A stretch of DNA of 64,000 bases from Mixophyes australis. Taxonomy: Eukaryota; Chordata; Amphibia; Anura; Limnodynastidae. The notes beneath the pieces were generated by a model, which was not told the DNA's origin, did no database searches, and was given only the letters and a program-made list of their open reading frames with translations. Position 1 is the first letter of the stretch, and each line of letters opens with the position of its first letter. A program made the position numbers and the translations under genes. Shown here one piece after another: positions 33,765 through 44,082 of the stretch. Location of the stretch: the NCBI GenBank assembly GCA_036250195.1, contig JAVHZZ010000003.1:60305289-60369288 (forward strand). The letters run 5' to 3'.

Positions 33765-34110
33765 AGGAGATTTGAGAGACCGCGGGAGTGGATTCAGTGT
33801 GCCACAAATAGTGGGTGAAGACCTGAGTCATGGAGTCTTAACCAGTGTCTGTTCTTCACCAGGACCCACAGCCAGGTGGACTTTGTGGCATGACACAAAG
33901 GGGTCTCAGCTTCTTGCTGCTGACACAGGAAGGATCAGAAATCTAGAAATTAGAATCAAATGTAGTCAGAAAGAGAGATGTCAATGAGGGGGAAGAGAAG
34001 GACAAGTTCAATGTCAGGTAAACAATCTAAAGGTCAGGGTCACAGATTGGGATTGTCAGAAGACAAGTCAGGTCAGGAAAGAAGATCAGTCTAACAAGCA
34101 ATCAATACAA
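33765..34110 (-). repeat. Possible decayed Gypsy LTR
   Basis: GGAGTCTTAACCAGTGTCTG followed by TTCTTCACCAGGACCCACAG resembles the GGAGTCTAAC...GTGTTCACCAGGA block of the LTRs at 20958, 54178 and 61679. The following AGTCAG/GGTCAGG-rich stretch also fits. Ends cannot be placed. Confidence 0.35.
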
Positions 34111-35021
34111 TCAATGCTTTCATCCACTTATTTTGTTTTAATAATAAGGTAAAATGTCGGCAGTGATATACAATATTGGGTCTTGTTACAGCACTGCACA
34201 ATATATGAAAAGGGTTACTGCGGGTGGCTGCATTGTAAGAGTCAACAGCTTTCACCATAGAAGAATTGCCCAGGATGTTCCATGGGGAAGTTTATTGAAG
34301 TTTATATTTTAAATAAATTTTATTTATTTTTAAACTTTTTTATTGCCAAGGGTTGCTAAATGGCAGACTCACGACTGTACAGATGCGAGAAGCGTTAAGT
34401 TGTATTTTTGAGTATAAAAGGATACTGCATACACATTTCCTGGGTAGAATATTGGCAATAATCTCTTTTTATGGTGATAAAACACTTTTAAGTTATTTGT
34501 TATTATTAGATTGTACAAAGTGCATAGTTATCAAGATAACAAATATTCTTTCAGTTACTCTGGGATTTTGTAAAAAATCTGATATAGGAAACTAAGTGGG
34601 GCTTTATAAACATGTTTTTTTTATTGCTGCAATAAATCCTCACTTGAATTTTTACAAATATATAGACAACGCAGCTGAGCATCACTGCCCCGGTGATACT
34701 GACTAATAATAACGAGAGTTTAACTTACCGCTTTGACGGGCTATTCTTCACAGGTGTGTGCATGCATGAGCAGCGTTACTTGTACATTTACTGCATCAAA
34801 TAAAATGCTTTAGAACAGGTATTGTGGTGGTACAAGTACTTGTTAATTACAATTGTTCACTATTTTCCCCATGAAAAAGCACAACGAAGCCTTCGTTGGA
34901 AAACCTTATGTGATACCAAGCATTTACACAGGCAATAATACTTTTTGCCCTTTCTTAAATAGACCTGTAAATGTGGATTTCAAAAGTCATTCTACCTACA
35001 ATCCTGGAAAATAATAATAAT
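34111..35021. other. Intergenic
   Basis: No gene recognised. Confidence 0.5.
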
Positions 35022-36963
35022 CAGGGCCTGATCAACCACTAGGCTGACCAGGCTGCAGCCTGGGGCGCTGGGTCCCGGGGGGCGCGGCACTGTAGGTATT
35101 TATTTTTTTTTTTTTTAAATTTAAATTTTTATTTTTTTTTTACATTTTTTTTTTCTTCATTCATTTTTTTTCGGGGTGGGGGAGGGGGGGGTCGCCGCGG
35201 GGGGGGGGGGGGGGGGTCGCCGCGGGGGGGTCGCCGCGGGGGGGTGGAGGGCTCGACGTTTAAAAGCATTGGTGGTCAGTGGTTAGCAACACACAGCCAA
35301 TCGCCAGGCTGCCTGTTGCTGTGCAGCAGACAGGAAGCAGGACGTCTTCACTTCCTATCTGCTGATCTGAGGAGAGGAGCGACGCTGGCACAACTACAGG
35401 TAAGTGAAGGGGGGAACTGCCCTGCATATCTATAGGGAGGGGGGGGGAACTGCCCTGCATATCTATAGGGAGGGGGGGGGGGGGAACTGCCCTGCATATC
35501 TACAGGGAGGGGGGGGAACTGCCCTGCATATCTATAGGGAGGGGGGGGGGGAACTGCCCTGCATATCTATAGGGAGGGGGGGGGGGGAACTGCCCTGCAT
35601 ATCTATAGGGAGGGGGGGGGGAACTGCCCTTCATATCTATAGGGAGGGGGGGGGAACTGCCCTGCATATCTATAGGGAGGGGGGGGGGGGGGAACTGCCC
35701 TGCATATCTATAGGGAGGGGGGGAACTGCCCTGCATATCTATAGGGAGGGAGAGGGGGGAACTGCTCTGCATATCTATAGGGAGGGGGGGAACTGCCCTG
35801 CATATCTATAAGGAGGGGGGGAACTGCCCTGCATATCTATAGGGAGGGGGAGAACTGCCCTGCATATCTATAGTGAGGGGGAACTGCCCTGCATATCTAT
35901 AGGGAGGGGGGGAACTGCCCTGCATATCTATAGGGAGGGGGAACTGCCCTGCATATCTATAGGAAGGGGGGGAAACTACCCTGCATATCTATAGGGAGGG
36001 GGGGAACTACCCTGCATATCTATAGGGAGGGGGGAACTACACTGCATATCTATAGAGAGGGGGGGTAACTACCCTGCATATCTATAGGGAGGGGGGGGAC
36101 TACCCTGCATATCTATAGGGAGGGAGAGGGGGGACTGTCAGGCATATGTATAGGGAGGGAGAGGGGGACTGTCATACAAATCTATAGGGTGGGAGGGGGG
36201 GGGGGCTGCCATGAAAATCTATAGGGAGGTAGAGAGGTTGATATGTATGAAGGAGGGCAGAGGAGGGGGGCTGATATATGTGACTGGGGGAGTTTTGATG
36301 TGACGGGGGGGGATAGCTAGCTAGCAGAGTGGAGGTAAGGAAAATAGCTGCAAGGGGAATGGATGCAGGGTGGGAGGTAAAGAAAATGGCTGCAGCAGGG
36401 GTTAAGGAAAATGGCTGTGGGGGGGGTTGTGGTTAAGGAAAATGGCTGCAGGGGGTATTTAAAAAATAGAGCAGCTTTGGGGGGCAGAATCTCATGATTG
36501 TGTGGTGGTCACATGGGTGGTCTCAGCAATCACTAGAATACTAAATATTAGTGAGATGGGGCTGGTAGAGGTTTGTATTTGATTGACAACAAATATTCAG
36601 ATATTGCTTATATATGCCTGTCCAATGGGGTACTTTTAGCTGGCCATAATGGAGTGTTTTGTTTTAACTAAAGGGCCTAATCATTCAGGGTTTGCATTAT
36701 AATACATTTTTGCATTTTCAAAAAAGGACGCCAACTTTCCAGAAGCCAGCGAGAGGATAACAAAGTTGCAAGAGAGAAGAGCAAGGACAGGTAAGAGACA
36801 ATGGCACAATCTGTCTAAATTTGAATGCTGGAGAATACACCTGAACATTCATATTCAGGAGTGTTCCTATACACCTATATATTCGGAGGAGGGAGGGGGG
36901 GGGGGGGGGGGGGCGCTGCGGCCGTATTAGCCTAGGGCGGCCAGAACCCTTAATCAGGCCCTG
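35022..36963. mobile_element. TIR element with G-rich minisatellite
   Basis: Ends CAGGGCCTGATCAACC and (inverted) CAGGGCCTGATTAAGG define a 1942-bp unit set in AAT-repeat sequence, which hides any target duplication. Left part: poly-T and long G runs (35100-35240). It has a splice-donor-like CTACAGGTAAGTG at 35393-35405, then the minisatellite, then copies of AAGGAAAATGGCTGCAG (36340-36450). The right end matches the start of the related element at 39639 in inverted orientation. No transposase is seen, so it is non-autonomous. Confidence 0.7.
35407..36130. repeat. ~31-bp G-rich minisatellite
   Basis: About two dozen units of AACTGCCCTGCATATCTATA followed by GGGAGG and a G run of variable length. 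Units decay toward the right. Open frames on either strand are repeat artefacts. Confidence 0.95.

Positions 36964-36998
<35 letters not shown>
36964..36998. repeat. (AAT)n microsatellite
   Basis: About eleven ATA/AAT units directly beyond the right end of the TIR element; a shorter AATAATAAT run lies at its left end. Confidence 0.95.
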
Positions 36999-39638
36999 TC
37001 AGGACAGATTGTCTTTCGGGGAAACTAGTACAAATTATCTCTGTCTCTCTCTCTCTCTGCCTTATAACCAAACCTCTTTGTGTAAACTCTCACTATTCTT
37101 CCTCTGCACTGGAGTCGCCATTACAACTCACCCATATGATATATCTTGGACAGAAAACAGACGCGTCTTATAGGTTTTGGACCATGTAGTTGGAAGCCTG
37201 TGGAATAACAATGTCATGCACTTTAAGCAATACAGTCCTCAATAATGGTCATTCCAAGATTACTATAATAGAGAAAATGGGAGCTTATCTTCAGTTCATT
37301 GAACAGCCTGAAAAGGCTTTTAATCTGTGTGAGGCCTCATAATGTTAACATAGTACCTTTTAACTAACCTCCAGGATATGTGCTCCTCAGGTGCATTCAT
37401 AGAATAGATTTAATACTAACATCATCTGCTAGGTATTTAGCCACTAAATGCCCTTCCACTTGTATGTAAGAGGCAGGTGTAAGACTATCAGGATAAACAA
37501 CAGGACATGCCAACACCTGCTGTTATCCAGCTGCTTATGGTCCTTGGGCTTAGAGCCTAAGAGATTTCCTTCATTCACTATTTAGGTCTGAATATGTATA
37601 GAAGAGTATTGCACAGCATGTATTGGAATATTAGCAACTTTCATTTGGCATCTGAGTCTAGTGGCTGATACTCCATAAATCAACACATATATGAATGTAT
37701 CACATTGTATTTAGCAGTGCAAAACCTGTTCAGTGCTTACTATATAAGAAATGTTTTAGGCACTCTTTCCTGCACTTGTCCAACGTCATAAGAACTTTGT
37801 AGGACAGCTAGTTAATAAAGCAGTCAAAAGTGTGCCAGGGGCTCTAAATTGACGTCCTTTTAATTGGAAGATAAGGTTGTTCCTTGTTGAATATGGACTA
37901 GTCACAGTCAGGCTGTTTATATTGTATCCACATGTGTGATAAAACGAGTTTCATAATACCCTATCCAGACTGTCCCTCATCTCACAAAATGTTTAGCTTT
38001 ACAACATGTACTTGTTTCACAGCCCTGTTTATGTTCCCCAGCTCACCAGAGTACAAATGCAGTGTCTAATTACATGTGGATAAAGGGACATTGTAGCTCA
38101 TTGTAAATATGAATATTGTTTATTGTATATTGTTGATATCGCAGTGAAGCTGTTATTCATTGTTCTTAAAGTGAATCCAGGGGGATTATGGGTAAGGATC
38201 AAGTTTCAGGACACAAGTGAGGGGCTGACTGCTATCCTATATCTGGAGGTGGGGAAGGCCAATTAGTATCCATTGTTCTCCACAGGACTAGTCCAGACAT
38301 TTTGCCTGCAACCCAGCAGGCAGCTTCTGTGGAAGCACAGCTCATCTCCATTCCCCCTCCATCCCCCTATCCAGAACCCATCAATGTTTAAGAGGGAGAG
38401 AGCCATAGGGTTGCCCAGGGAGGGGAAAGCACTGTGGAAATTTGACCCCGTATATAAGGAGCCACTCCAGGGGGAGGAGGATGTTGCTTCTGGGAATTGA
38501 TGGCTGGAAGCTGCAGAGTGGCTGGTTTTGAGTTGCCGTTCTCTACCAGTGGACTACATCTGCTGATCCATGGGTCTTCAAGTCAGGAAAGCAAGTGACT
38601 GTAACTCCTTAAGCTAGTGGGGTAAGAGACAGATGATGTGGTACACCTACCAGGCATTTATTTACTGTGTGTATATATTATTGTAGTGTTGTTTTTATTA
38701 CAATAACAGTACTGTTGTACTTTTCTAACTGCATTTGCCTGAGTGACTAAAGGAACTTTAGAAGGTATTGGGTAGGCTTCCTTGGCATAGTAAGGCACCC
38801 CTGGGTAGCCAGCCAGCATAAGTGGGTAGAATTAGGCCAGAAAACCCGGGTTCTTCACCACGTGCATAAACGAGATTTGTTGAGACACGACATACTGAAA
38901 TAATACGCACGGGCTGGAATTGGCATATGTAGTGGGCATCCACAGTATTGCTGCAGAGTCGTCCACTTCTTCTCAATTTATTTTATTTAGGATGGCGCAT
39001 TACTAGTTCTGCCAAGAGTTCCATGGCAGATGAGCTCTTATCGGCAGTACAGTACTACAAGTTACAGCATACCCATGGCATTCAGGGCGGTTGGGATATA
39101 CCTAAGTATAAAGGCTGGCACCACTGCCATCTTCTTTTTGCCATCCAGGTCTTGGCAAAATTTAAATCCCTGATATAATAACGCATTACTCTTGATATTT
39201 GCAGCAAGTAAACTAGCAGCAGTGCAGTAATATTTATTACCGGTACATTTGACAGCCTATGATCTGAAGGGTGGAACGGGAAGGAGAGGACTAACATAGG
39301 CAATGTACAGAAAGGGCGAACGGAGGCTTAGCACATACAGCAATGTCGGGTTCAAGCTCTGGGTAGCTCCAAGGTTTGCACCACCTACAGGTCAGGTGTA
39401 AGTGCCAATTACTAGTGATGATGGCTGTGTATGTAAGTCATAACATCTGTAAAAAAAACATTTTATATGGAGTACCCATTGGGAACATCCTGATAAATGT
39501 ATTTGATGCAAACAGAAAACTGAAAAAAGGTTTTTTTATTCCCATTTCTTTCCCTTAATGAATATATTGTTAACAGGTGACAATCATTAAATATTTTTTT
39601 TCCTGTGCTTTCTTTTGGGACTGTATATTACACGTATA
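36999..39638. other. Intergenic; possible promoter-like spot near 38450
   Basis: No gene recognised. A TATA-box-like CCCGTATATAAGGAGCC lies at 38448-38464, followed by GC-richer sequence and a short unsupported open frame. It could belong to an old LTR or promoter; I cannot decide. Confidence 0.4.
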
Positions 39639-40494
39639 CAGGGCCTGACTAAGGGTTCTGACCGCCCTAGGCTAATATATCTGTAACGCCCCCTAACACC
39701 CCCCAATGTATAGGTGTACAAGAATACTCCTGAGTATAAATATTCAGGAGTATTCTCCGACATTCAAATTTAGACATAGCTTTGCAGCTTTGTTGTCTTC
39801 CAGCTGACTGCTGGAATGTTGGGGTCCTGTTTTGAAAATGCTAAATTGTTTTATAATGCAAAATGTTAACGCTGCTCTATTTTTTAAATACCCCCTCAGC
39901 CAGTTTCAATACTTCCTATTCAACTATTTTCATTACCCCAACACCCCCCTGCAGCCATTTTCACTACCTCAAACCCCCCGTAGCCATTTTTCTTACCTGC
40001 CCCTGCAGCTATTTTCTTTACCTTCCCCCTGCAGCTATTTTCCTTACATCCCCCCATGCAGCAAAGGCTCCCCTGCAGAAATTTTCCTTACTTCTCGCCA
40101 TGCATCCATTCCCCCCCTGCAGCTATTTTCCTCACCTGCACACCCCCCCACTCGCAGCTATTTTCCTCATGTACCCCCCTAGCAACTATTTTTCTTACCC
40201 CCCCAGCTATTTTCCTCTTTTCTTCAACCCTCCCCCCCTGCAGCTATTTCCCCCCCCCATCCTTACCTTCCCCCTGCAGCTATTTTCCTCACCTACCCCC
40301 CACTCCCTGCAGCTATTTTCCTCAACTCCCCTTACCTCACCCCATGCAGCCAATGCCCCCTCTTTCAGCAATTTTCCTTACTTACACCCTGCATCTATCC
40401 CTCTCCTGCAGCTATTTTCCTCTTTTCCTCAACCCTCCTCCCCCTTGCACCCACCACTCACTTACCTTGTCACAGTATGCTTCCTCTTCTGCAT
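39639..40494 (-). mobile_element. Second copy of CAGGGCCTGA TIR element, partial
   Basis: Starts CAGGGCCTGACTAAGGG, then CGCCCTAGGCTAAT, TATTCAGGAGTATTCTCC and AAATTTAGACA. This is the reverse complement of the right end of the element at 35022-36963. It then enters an expanded array of a 20-30-bp unit at 39890-40440. The left-type terminus of the family is not found downstream. Confidence 0.65.
39890..40440. repeat. CCCTGCAGCTATTTTCCT minisatellite
   Basis: About twenty degenerate units built on CCCTGCAGCTATTTTCCTTA separated by C runs. The element at 35022 has only three or four units of the same word (inverted) at 36340-36450 but has expanded a different repeat. Open frames here are repeat artefacts. 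Confidence 0.85.
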
Positions 40495-42396
40495 GACAGG
40501 CAGCCTGCCAGCAAATTCCATGCTGTTAGCTGCCTGTCACTGCTGGGGATGTGGAGAAGTGCCCCGTCCGTCGGCCCTTGAAGAGGATGAAGAGGGAGGA
40601 CAGAAGAGACTCACTGGGGCGGCGTTCCCGCGGTGAATATCCCCGATCTTCTGTTGCAGGTCTAGGTGGCAGCGGGCAAGTGAGCCAATCATGGCTCACT
40701 TCCCGCTGCTGGCCAATCAGCGGCCTGGCTCGCCCCCGGCAATTCAAACTACTGGCGCCGCCGCCGCGAGCCAATCGATGGCTGATGACATCAGCGCGCC
40801 GACGGCTTTCTCAGCCGCCGGGCGCCGACACGAAGGCAGTCCGGCGGCGGAGGAAAAGAAGAAGGACGTCGCCGCGAGATGTCCAGCGGAAGAAGCGACA
40901 GGGAGCCCTTGTGAGGGCTGTGAGCTACCCTGCCGCCTGAAGACTGCAAGCAAGACGCCGGAGCCAAGATCGTCGGCGGGGAGCCCTTGTAAGGGCTAAG
41001 AGTGCCCCCGCCAGGCAGCCTTCAACAGCGCCGAACAGGAGAAGAGGCGCCGGCGGTTGGAGGGCCTGGAAGACCCGAAGACGGCGGGTCAAGCTGAGTT
41101 TCCTGCGCGGAGCAGGTGAGTATTAATTACTCTTTTAGGTCGGGCACAAGGCCCGGGGGCACCTTCAGGCACTAGGCCTGAGGCGCAGGTAGCGGTGGCC
41201 ATTGTAGGTGTTAAGAGGGCGCAAGGCCCTTAGGGGTTAGAGGGCGCAAGGCCCTTAGTGGTTAGAGTGCGCAAGGCCCTTAGTGGTTAGAGGGCGCAAA
41301 GCCCTTTGTGGTTAGAGGGCGCAAGGCCCTTAGTGAGTCAGAAGGGTACAAGGCCCTCAGGTAGGTACAGGGCACAAGGCCCTCAGGTAGGATCGTGGCT
41401 CCACCACAGGGCACATGGCCCTTAGTAGGTACAGGGCGCAAGGCCCTTAGGTAGGAGCTTGTCTCCCCCACTGGGCATAAGGCCCGTAAGTAGCTTCTGG
41501 CTGTAGGCCAGAGTAGGTAGGAGCTCGTCTCCCCCGCAGAGCGCTAGTCCCTGAACTGTAGGAAGGCCCTTTATTGCAGAGAGGCATAGGCCTCTGGTTA
41601 GGGAAGCGATAGGCTTCCGTGAGTGTAGCACGGCGGCTGCCCTGTAGCGTAGCCAGGACTCCGGGTCCTTGCTTGTAGAGGGACATAAGGTCCCTGATGG
41701 TGAGCGGGCAGTAGGCCCTTGTAGTTGTAAGTGGGCATTCGGCCCAGAGCTAGCAGGACGCTAGGTCCTGACGTAGACTAGGGAACACTCGGTTCCTAAG
41801 TAGGTACTAAGTAGAGTCTGGAGTGGTTTATAGAACCCCCTCCATCCGTCCGGAAGGGCACCTAAGTCTTGAGCCCTAGGACAAGGTGGACTTAACGGCC
41901 GGGGCTCGGGCCGCGGGCGTAGGCCTGTGGGGCACAGCGTTTCAGGATGCGAGAGTGGTCGGTCCGAGTTTCATAGCGGTCCCTCGGGATTGGGTAAGTA
42001 ACAGAGGTGGTGGGAAGGGTTGTCATTGTGCTGTCTCTCTTGTCTGACAGGTGCTGATCGGAAGACAAGGTACGCGGAAGGAGCCAAGGGGGCACCAGCG
42101 GAGAGTCGCGTACGTGAGTATAGCCGCAACGAGGGCTGTTCCCTTGGTGCACTCACCTCGTGGAGCTGTCCCTCCCGTATTCCCCCTTTATCCCTTACAG
42201 CAAAACGAGTGCCTTTTCCCCCTGTGGCGTTTGGGCGCTCGGACATCCACCACCCCTCCCCCCGTGGTCACCTCACAGGGCAAGGAATGCTTAGTCAGGA
42301 CTGGTGAGATGTGAAAATCTTGCGACACTTGACCAGGAGCTCAGTGGCTGCTCTGACAGGCATCTAACAGCATGGGATTTGCTGTGGCTGCCTGTC
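40495..42396. other. GC-rich segment bounded by 45-bp inverted repeats
   Basis: The left boundary reads GACAGGCAGCC...GTTAGCTGCCTGTCA (40495-40539). The right boundary, reverse-complemented, reads the same with a few changes (42354-42396). Between them are 1.8 kb of GC- and CpG-rich DNA with CCAAT words (40684, 40711, 40772), a long run of small hairpins, and splice-like signals: GCAGGTGAGTATT at 41112, GGGTAAGTAAC near 41992, CTTGTCTGACAGGTG at 42039-42053, CGTACGTGAGTATAG near 42108 and CCCTTACAGC near 42191. No protein is recognised. It may be a foldback element, a CpG-island promoter of an unknown transcript, or both. Confidence 0.55.
41141..41796. repeat. Chain of ~20 small hairpins with varying stems
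   Basis: Each unit is a 4-6-bp stem around a loop of usually 5 nt ending in G, with a TAG-rich linker. Examples: CGGGC-acaag-GCCCG (41141), CAGGC-actag-GCCTG (41166), AGGGC-gcaag-GCCCT (41216, 41241, 41316, 41433), TCTGGC-tgtag-GCCAGA (41496), AGAGGC-atag-GCCTCT (41580), GGAAGC-gatag-GCTTCC (41602), AGGAC-tccgg-GTCCT (41655), AGGGAC-ataag-GTCCCT (41679), TGGGC-attcg-GCCCA (41732), CAGGAC-gctag-GTCCTG (41754), GGAAC-actcg-GTTCC (41782). Stem sequences change between units while pairing is kept. Confidence 0.85.
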
Positions 42397-43193
42397 CCCA
42401 TAATGACAGTCGCGGCCGCCCCTTTAGACCAGGGGTGGTCCCGATGCCTGTCAACCACGGAGCAGAGCACATCATAAAAAACAAAAATTTTAAAATAGAA
42501 TGTGCTGTGATATTAACTTTTGCACGCTGGTAAATAAGACTGACTCTAAGCACATTTCTGGTTGTGTCACATCTGTGTCTCATATATTCCCAATTTGAAA
42601 ATCTGGATATAATAGACCACATCGCAATTAGGCAAACCACAGCCATATTTGCACAGACAACTCCCACAACCCTTACAAAATGTCAAATTCTGGGACTGTC
42701 CTAATTCTATCTGGACTTTTGGCAGCTCTAGTGTCCATTTTCTGCTTTTATATATATATATTTCTATTACACTTGCAGACAAGTCAGAAACATATCTGAT
42801 TCATGTATTGTTCACTTATTTGTTCACCTCTTCCTTCTGTTCTTGTCAATCAGTCAGTTATTTGTCCCTTCAGCGGGGCAATGTTAATCTTATCTCCTAC
42901 TGTGTGAAATAAAAGTACACATTACTGAGTTCAGATCTATTGGCAGGAATCCCTGCCCCTCATCCTGTACTGTGAATACAAATCCTCTCCTGTGTGCACT
43001 GCTAATAACCGTGACATTCTAAAATCCATCCCATCAGTATTACTAAGCCTATGTAATTGTTTCCATCTTGATGTGGCTTCTAGTGTAACATTGTGGTAAC
43101 AAAACTGTCTTGCTGTGGTTAACTTTTTTAAAATAAGGAATCCACACACATAAGAGGAGCCCACACATATATACCTCATATGTATCTTAACTC
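42397..43193. other. Intergenic
   Basis: No gene recognised; AT-rich from 42480 onward. Confidence 0.5.
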
Positions 43194-43196
43194 TAA

Positions 43197-43371
43197 GGGC
43201 TAGATTTACTAAACTGCGGGTTTGAAAAAGTGGAGATGTTGCCTATAGCAACCAATCAGATTCTCGTTGTAATTTATTTAGTACATTCTACAAAATGACA
43301 GCTAGAATCTGATTTGTTGCTATAGGCAACATCCCCACTTTTTCAAATCCGCAGTTTAGTAAATACAACCC
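43197..43371. repeat. Palindromic MITE GGGCTAGATTTACTAA, copy 1
   Basis: 175 bp, almost entirely inverted: GGGCTAGATTTACTAAACTG pairs with the right end, and TGTTGCCTATAGCAACCAAT pairs with its complement near 43310-43330. It is flanked by TAA on both sides (43194-43196, 43372-43374), the TWA-type target of PIF/Harbinger elements. Confidence 0.85.
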
Positions 43372-43656
43372 TAAGTCTGATTTTTTTTCTTTTGTTGCCT
43401 TAATAAAATAATTTATAACAGCAATATAACAAAAATAATCGCTAGGGCAGCTAAGAGATACTCAGTTGTCCTGACTATACTGACCCAAATCAATGAGGGT
43501 TAACTTACCTCTTTGTCCTTCCAGTTCTGCAGATGATCCCATGTGTAAGGTGGTTGCAATTCCAGATTTGGGCTTACAGTTCCACAAATGTGGGGAAAAA
43601 AGAATAAATATAGTGTAAAATAGATTTTATTTATTTTAAAAAAATGTAAAGCATTA

Positions 43657-43831
43657 ATTACAAGAGAGTCCTCTATAGACAAAATAGTGACAGTGTTGCA
43701 TTCGAGCTTGCACTTACCTGAAGGGGTTAACATGGGATGTAGACCCGACCAATGATGTTGAGGGGAGGGTCTTGTGTCTTTGTATAGTATGCTGCATTTC
43801 CTGGTCTGAGTCACTCGGCTGGCAAAATCCT
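43657..43831 (+). repeat. Ngaro repeat A1
   Basis: Direct repeat of 50275-50457, with a short gap relative to A2 near ATAGACAAA. It ends at GGCAAAATCC, after which the two copies diverge. Confidence 0.9.
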
Positions 43832-44082
43832 GTTAGGAGAGCACGTGGAGACAGATAAGGATTACTTTATTCTTAAACTGTTTTTTGTTGTTCTGTATAA
43901 CTTTTGTCTGTCCTCTTATTGTTTTTACTGATATTCTTCTCCCTATTAAACCTTCTTTTGTGTGATTCTATATTTGTCTTGTCTTTTCATTTTTCTTTTT
44001 CCTTATCCTGTCTCCCCCTCCCCCCCCCCCCTTCTTTTTCTTATTCCTTTTCTTGTACCCGGTGTGTGCTCTCTACATTGGG

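Noticed and set aside
35404..35811. 135-codon frame rich in Gly as a gene
   Set aside because: It lies wholly in the G-rich minisatellite, and the opposite strand is also open.
39832..40636. 257-codon frame with Pro/Phe repeats as a gene
   Set aside because: It is a translation of the CCCTGCAGCTATTTTCC array; three frames are open at once.
40551..40999. Overlapping Arg/Ala-rich frames in the GC-rich block as proteins
   Set aside because: Three frames are open together because of base composition; no domain is visible in any.
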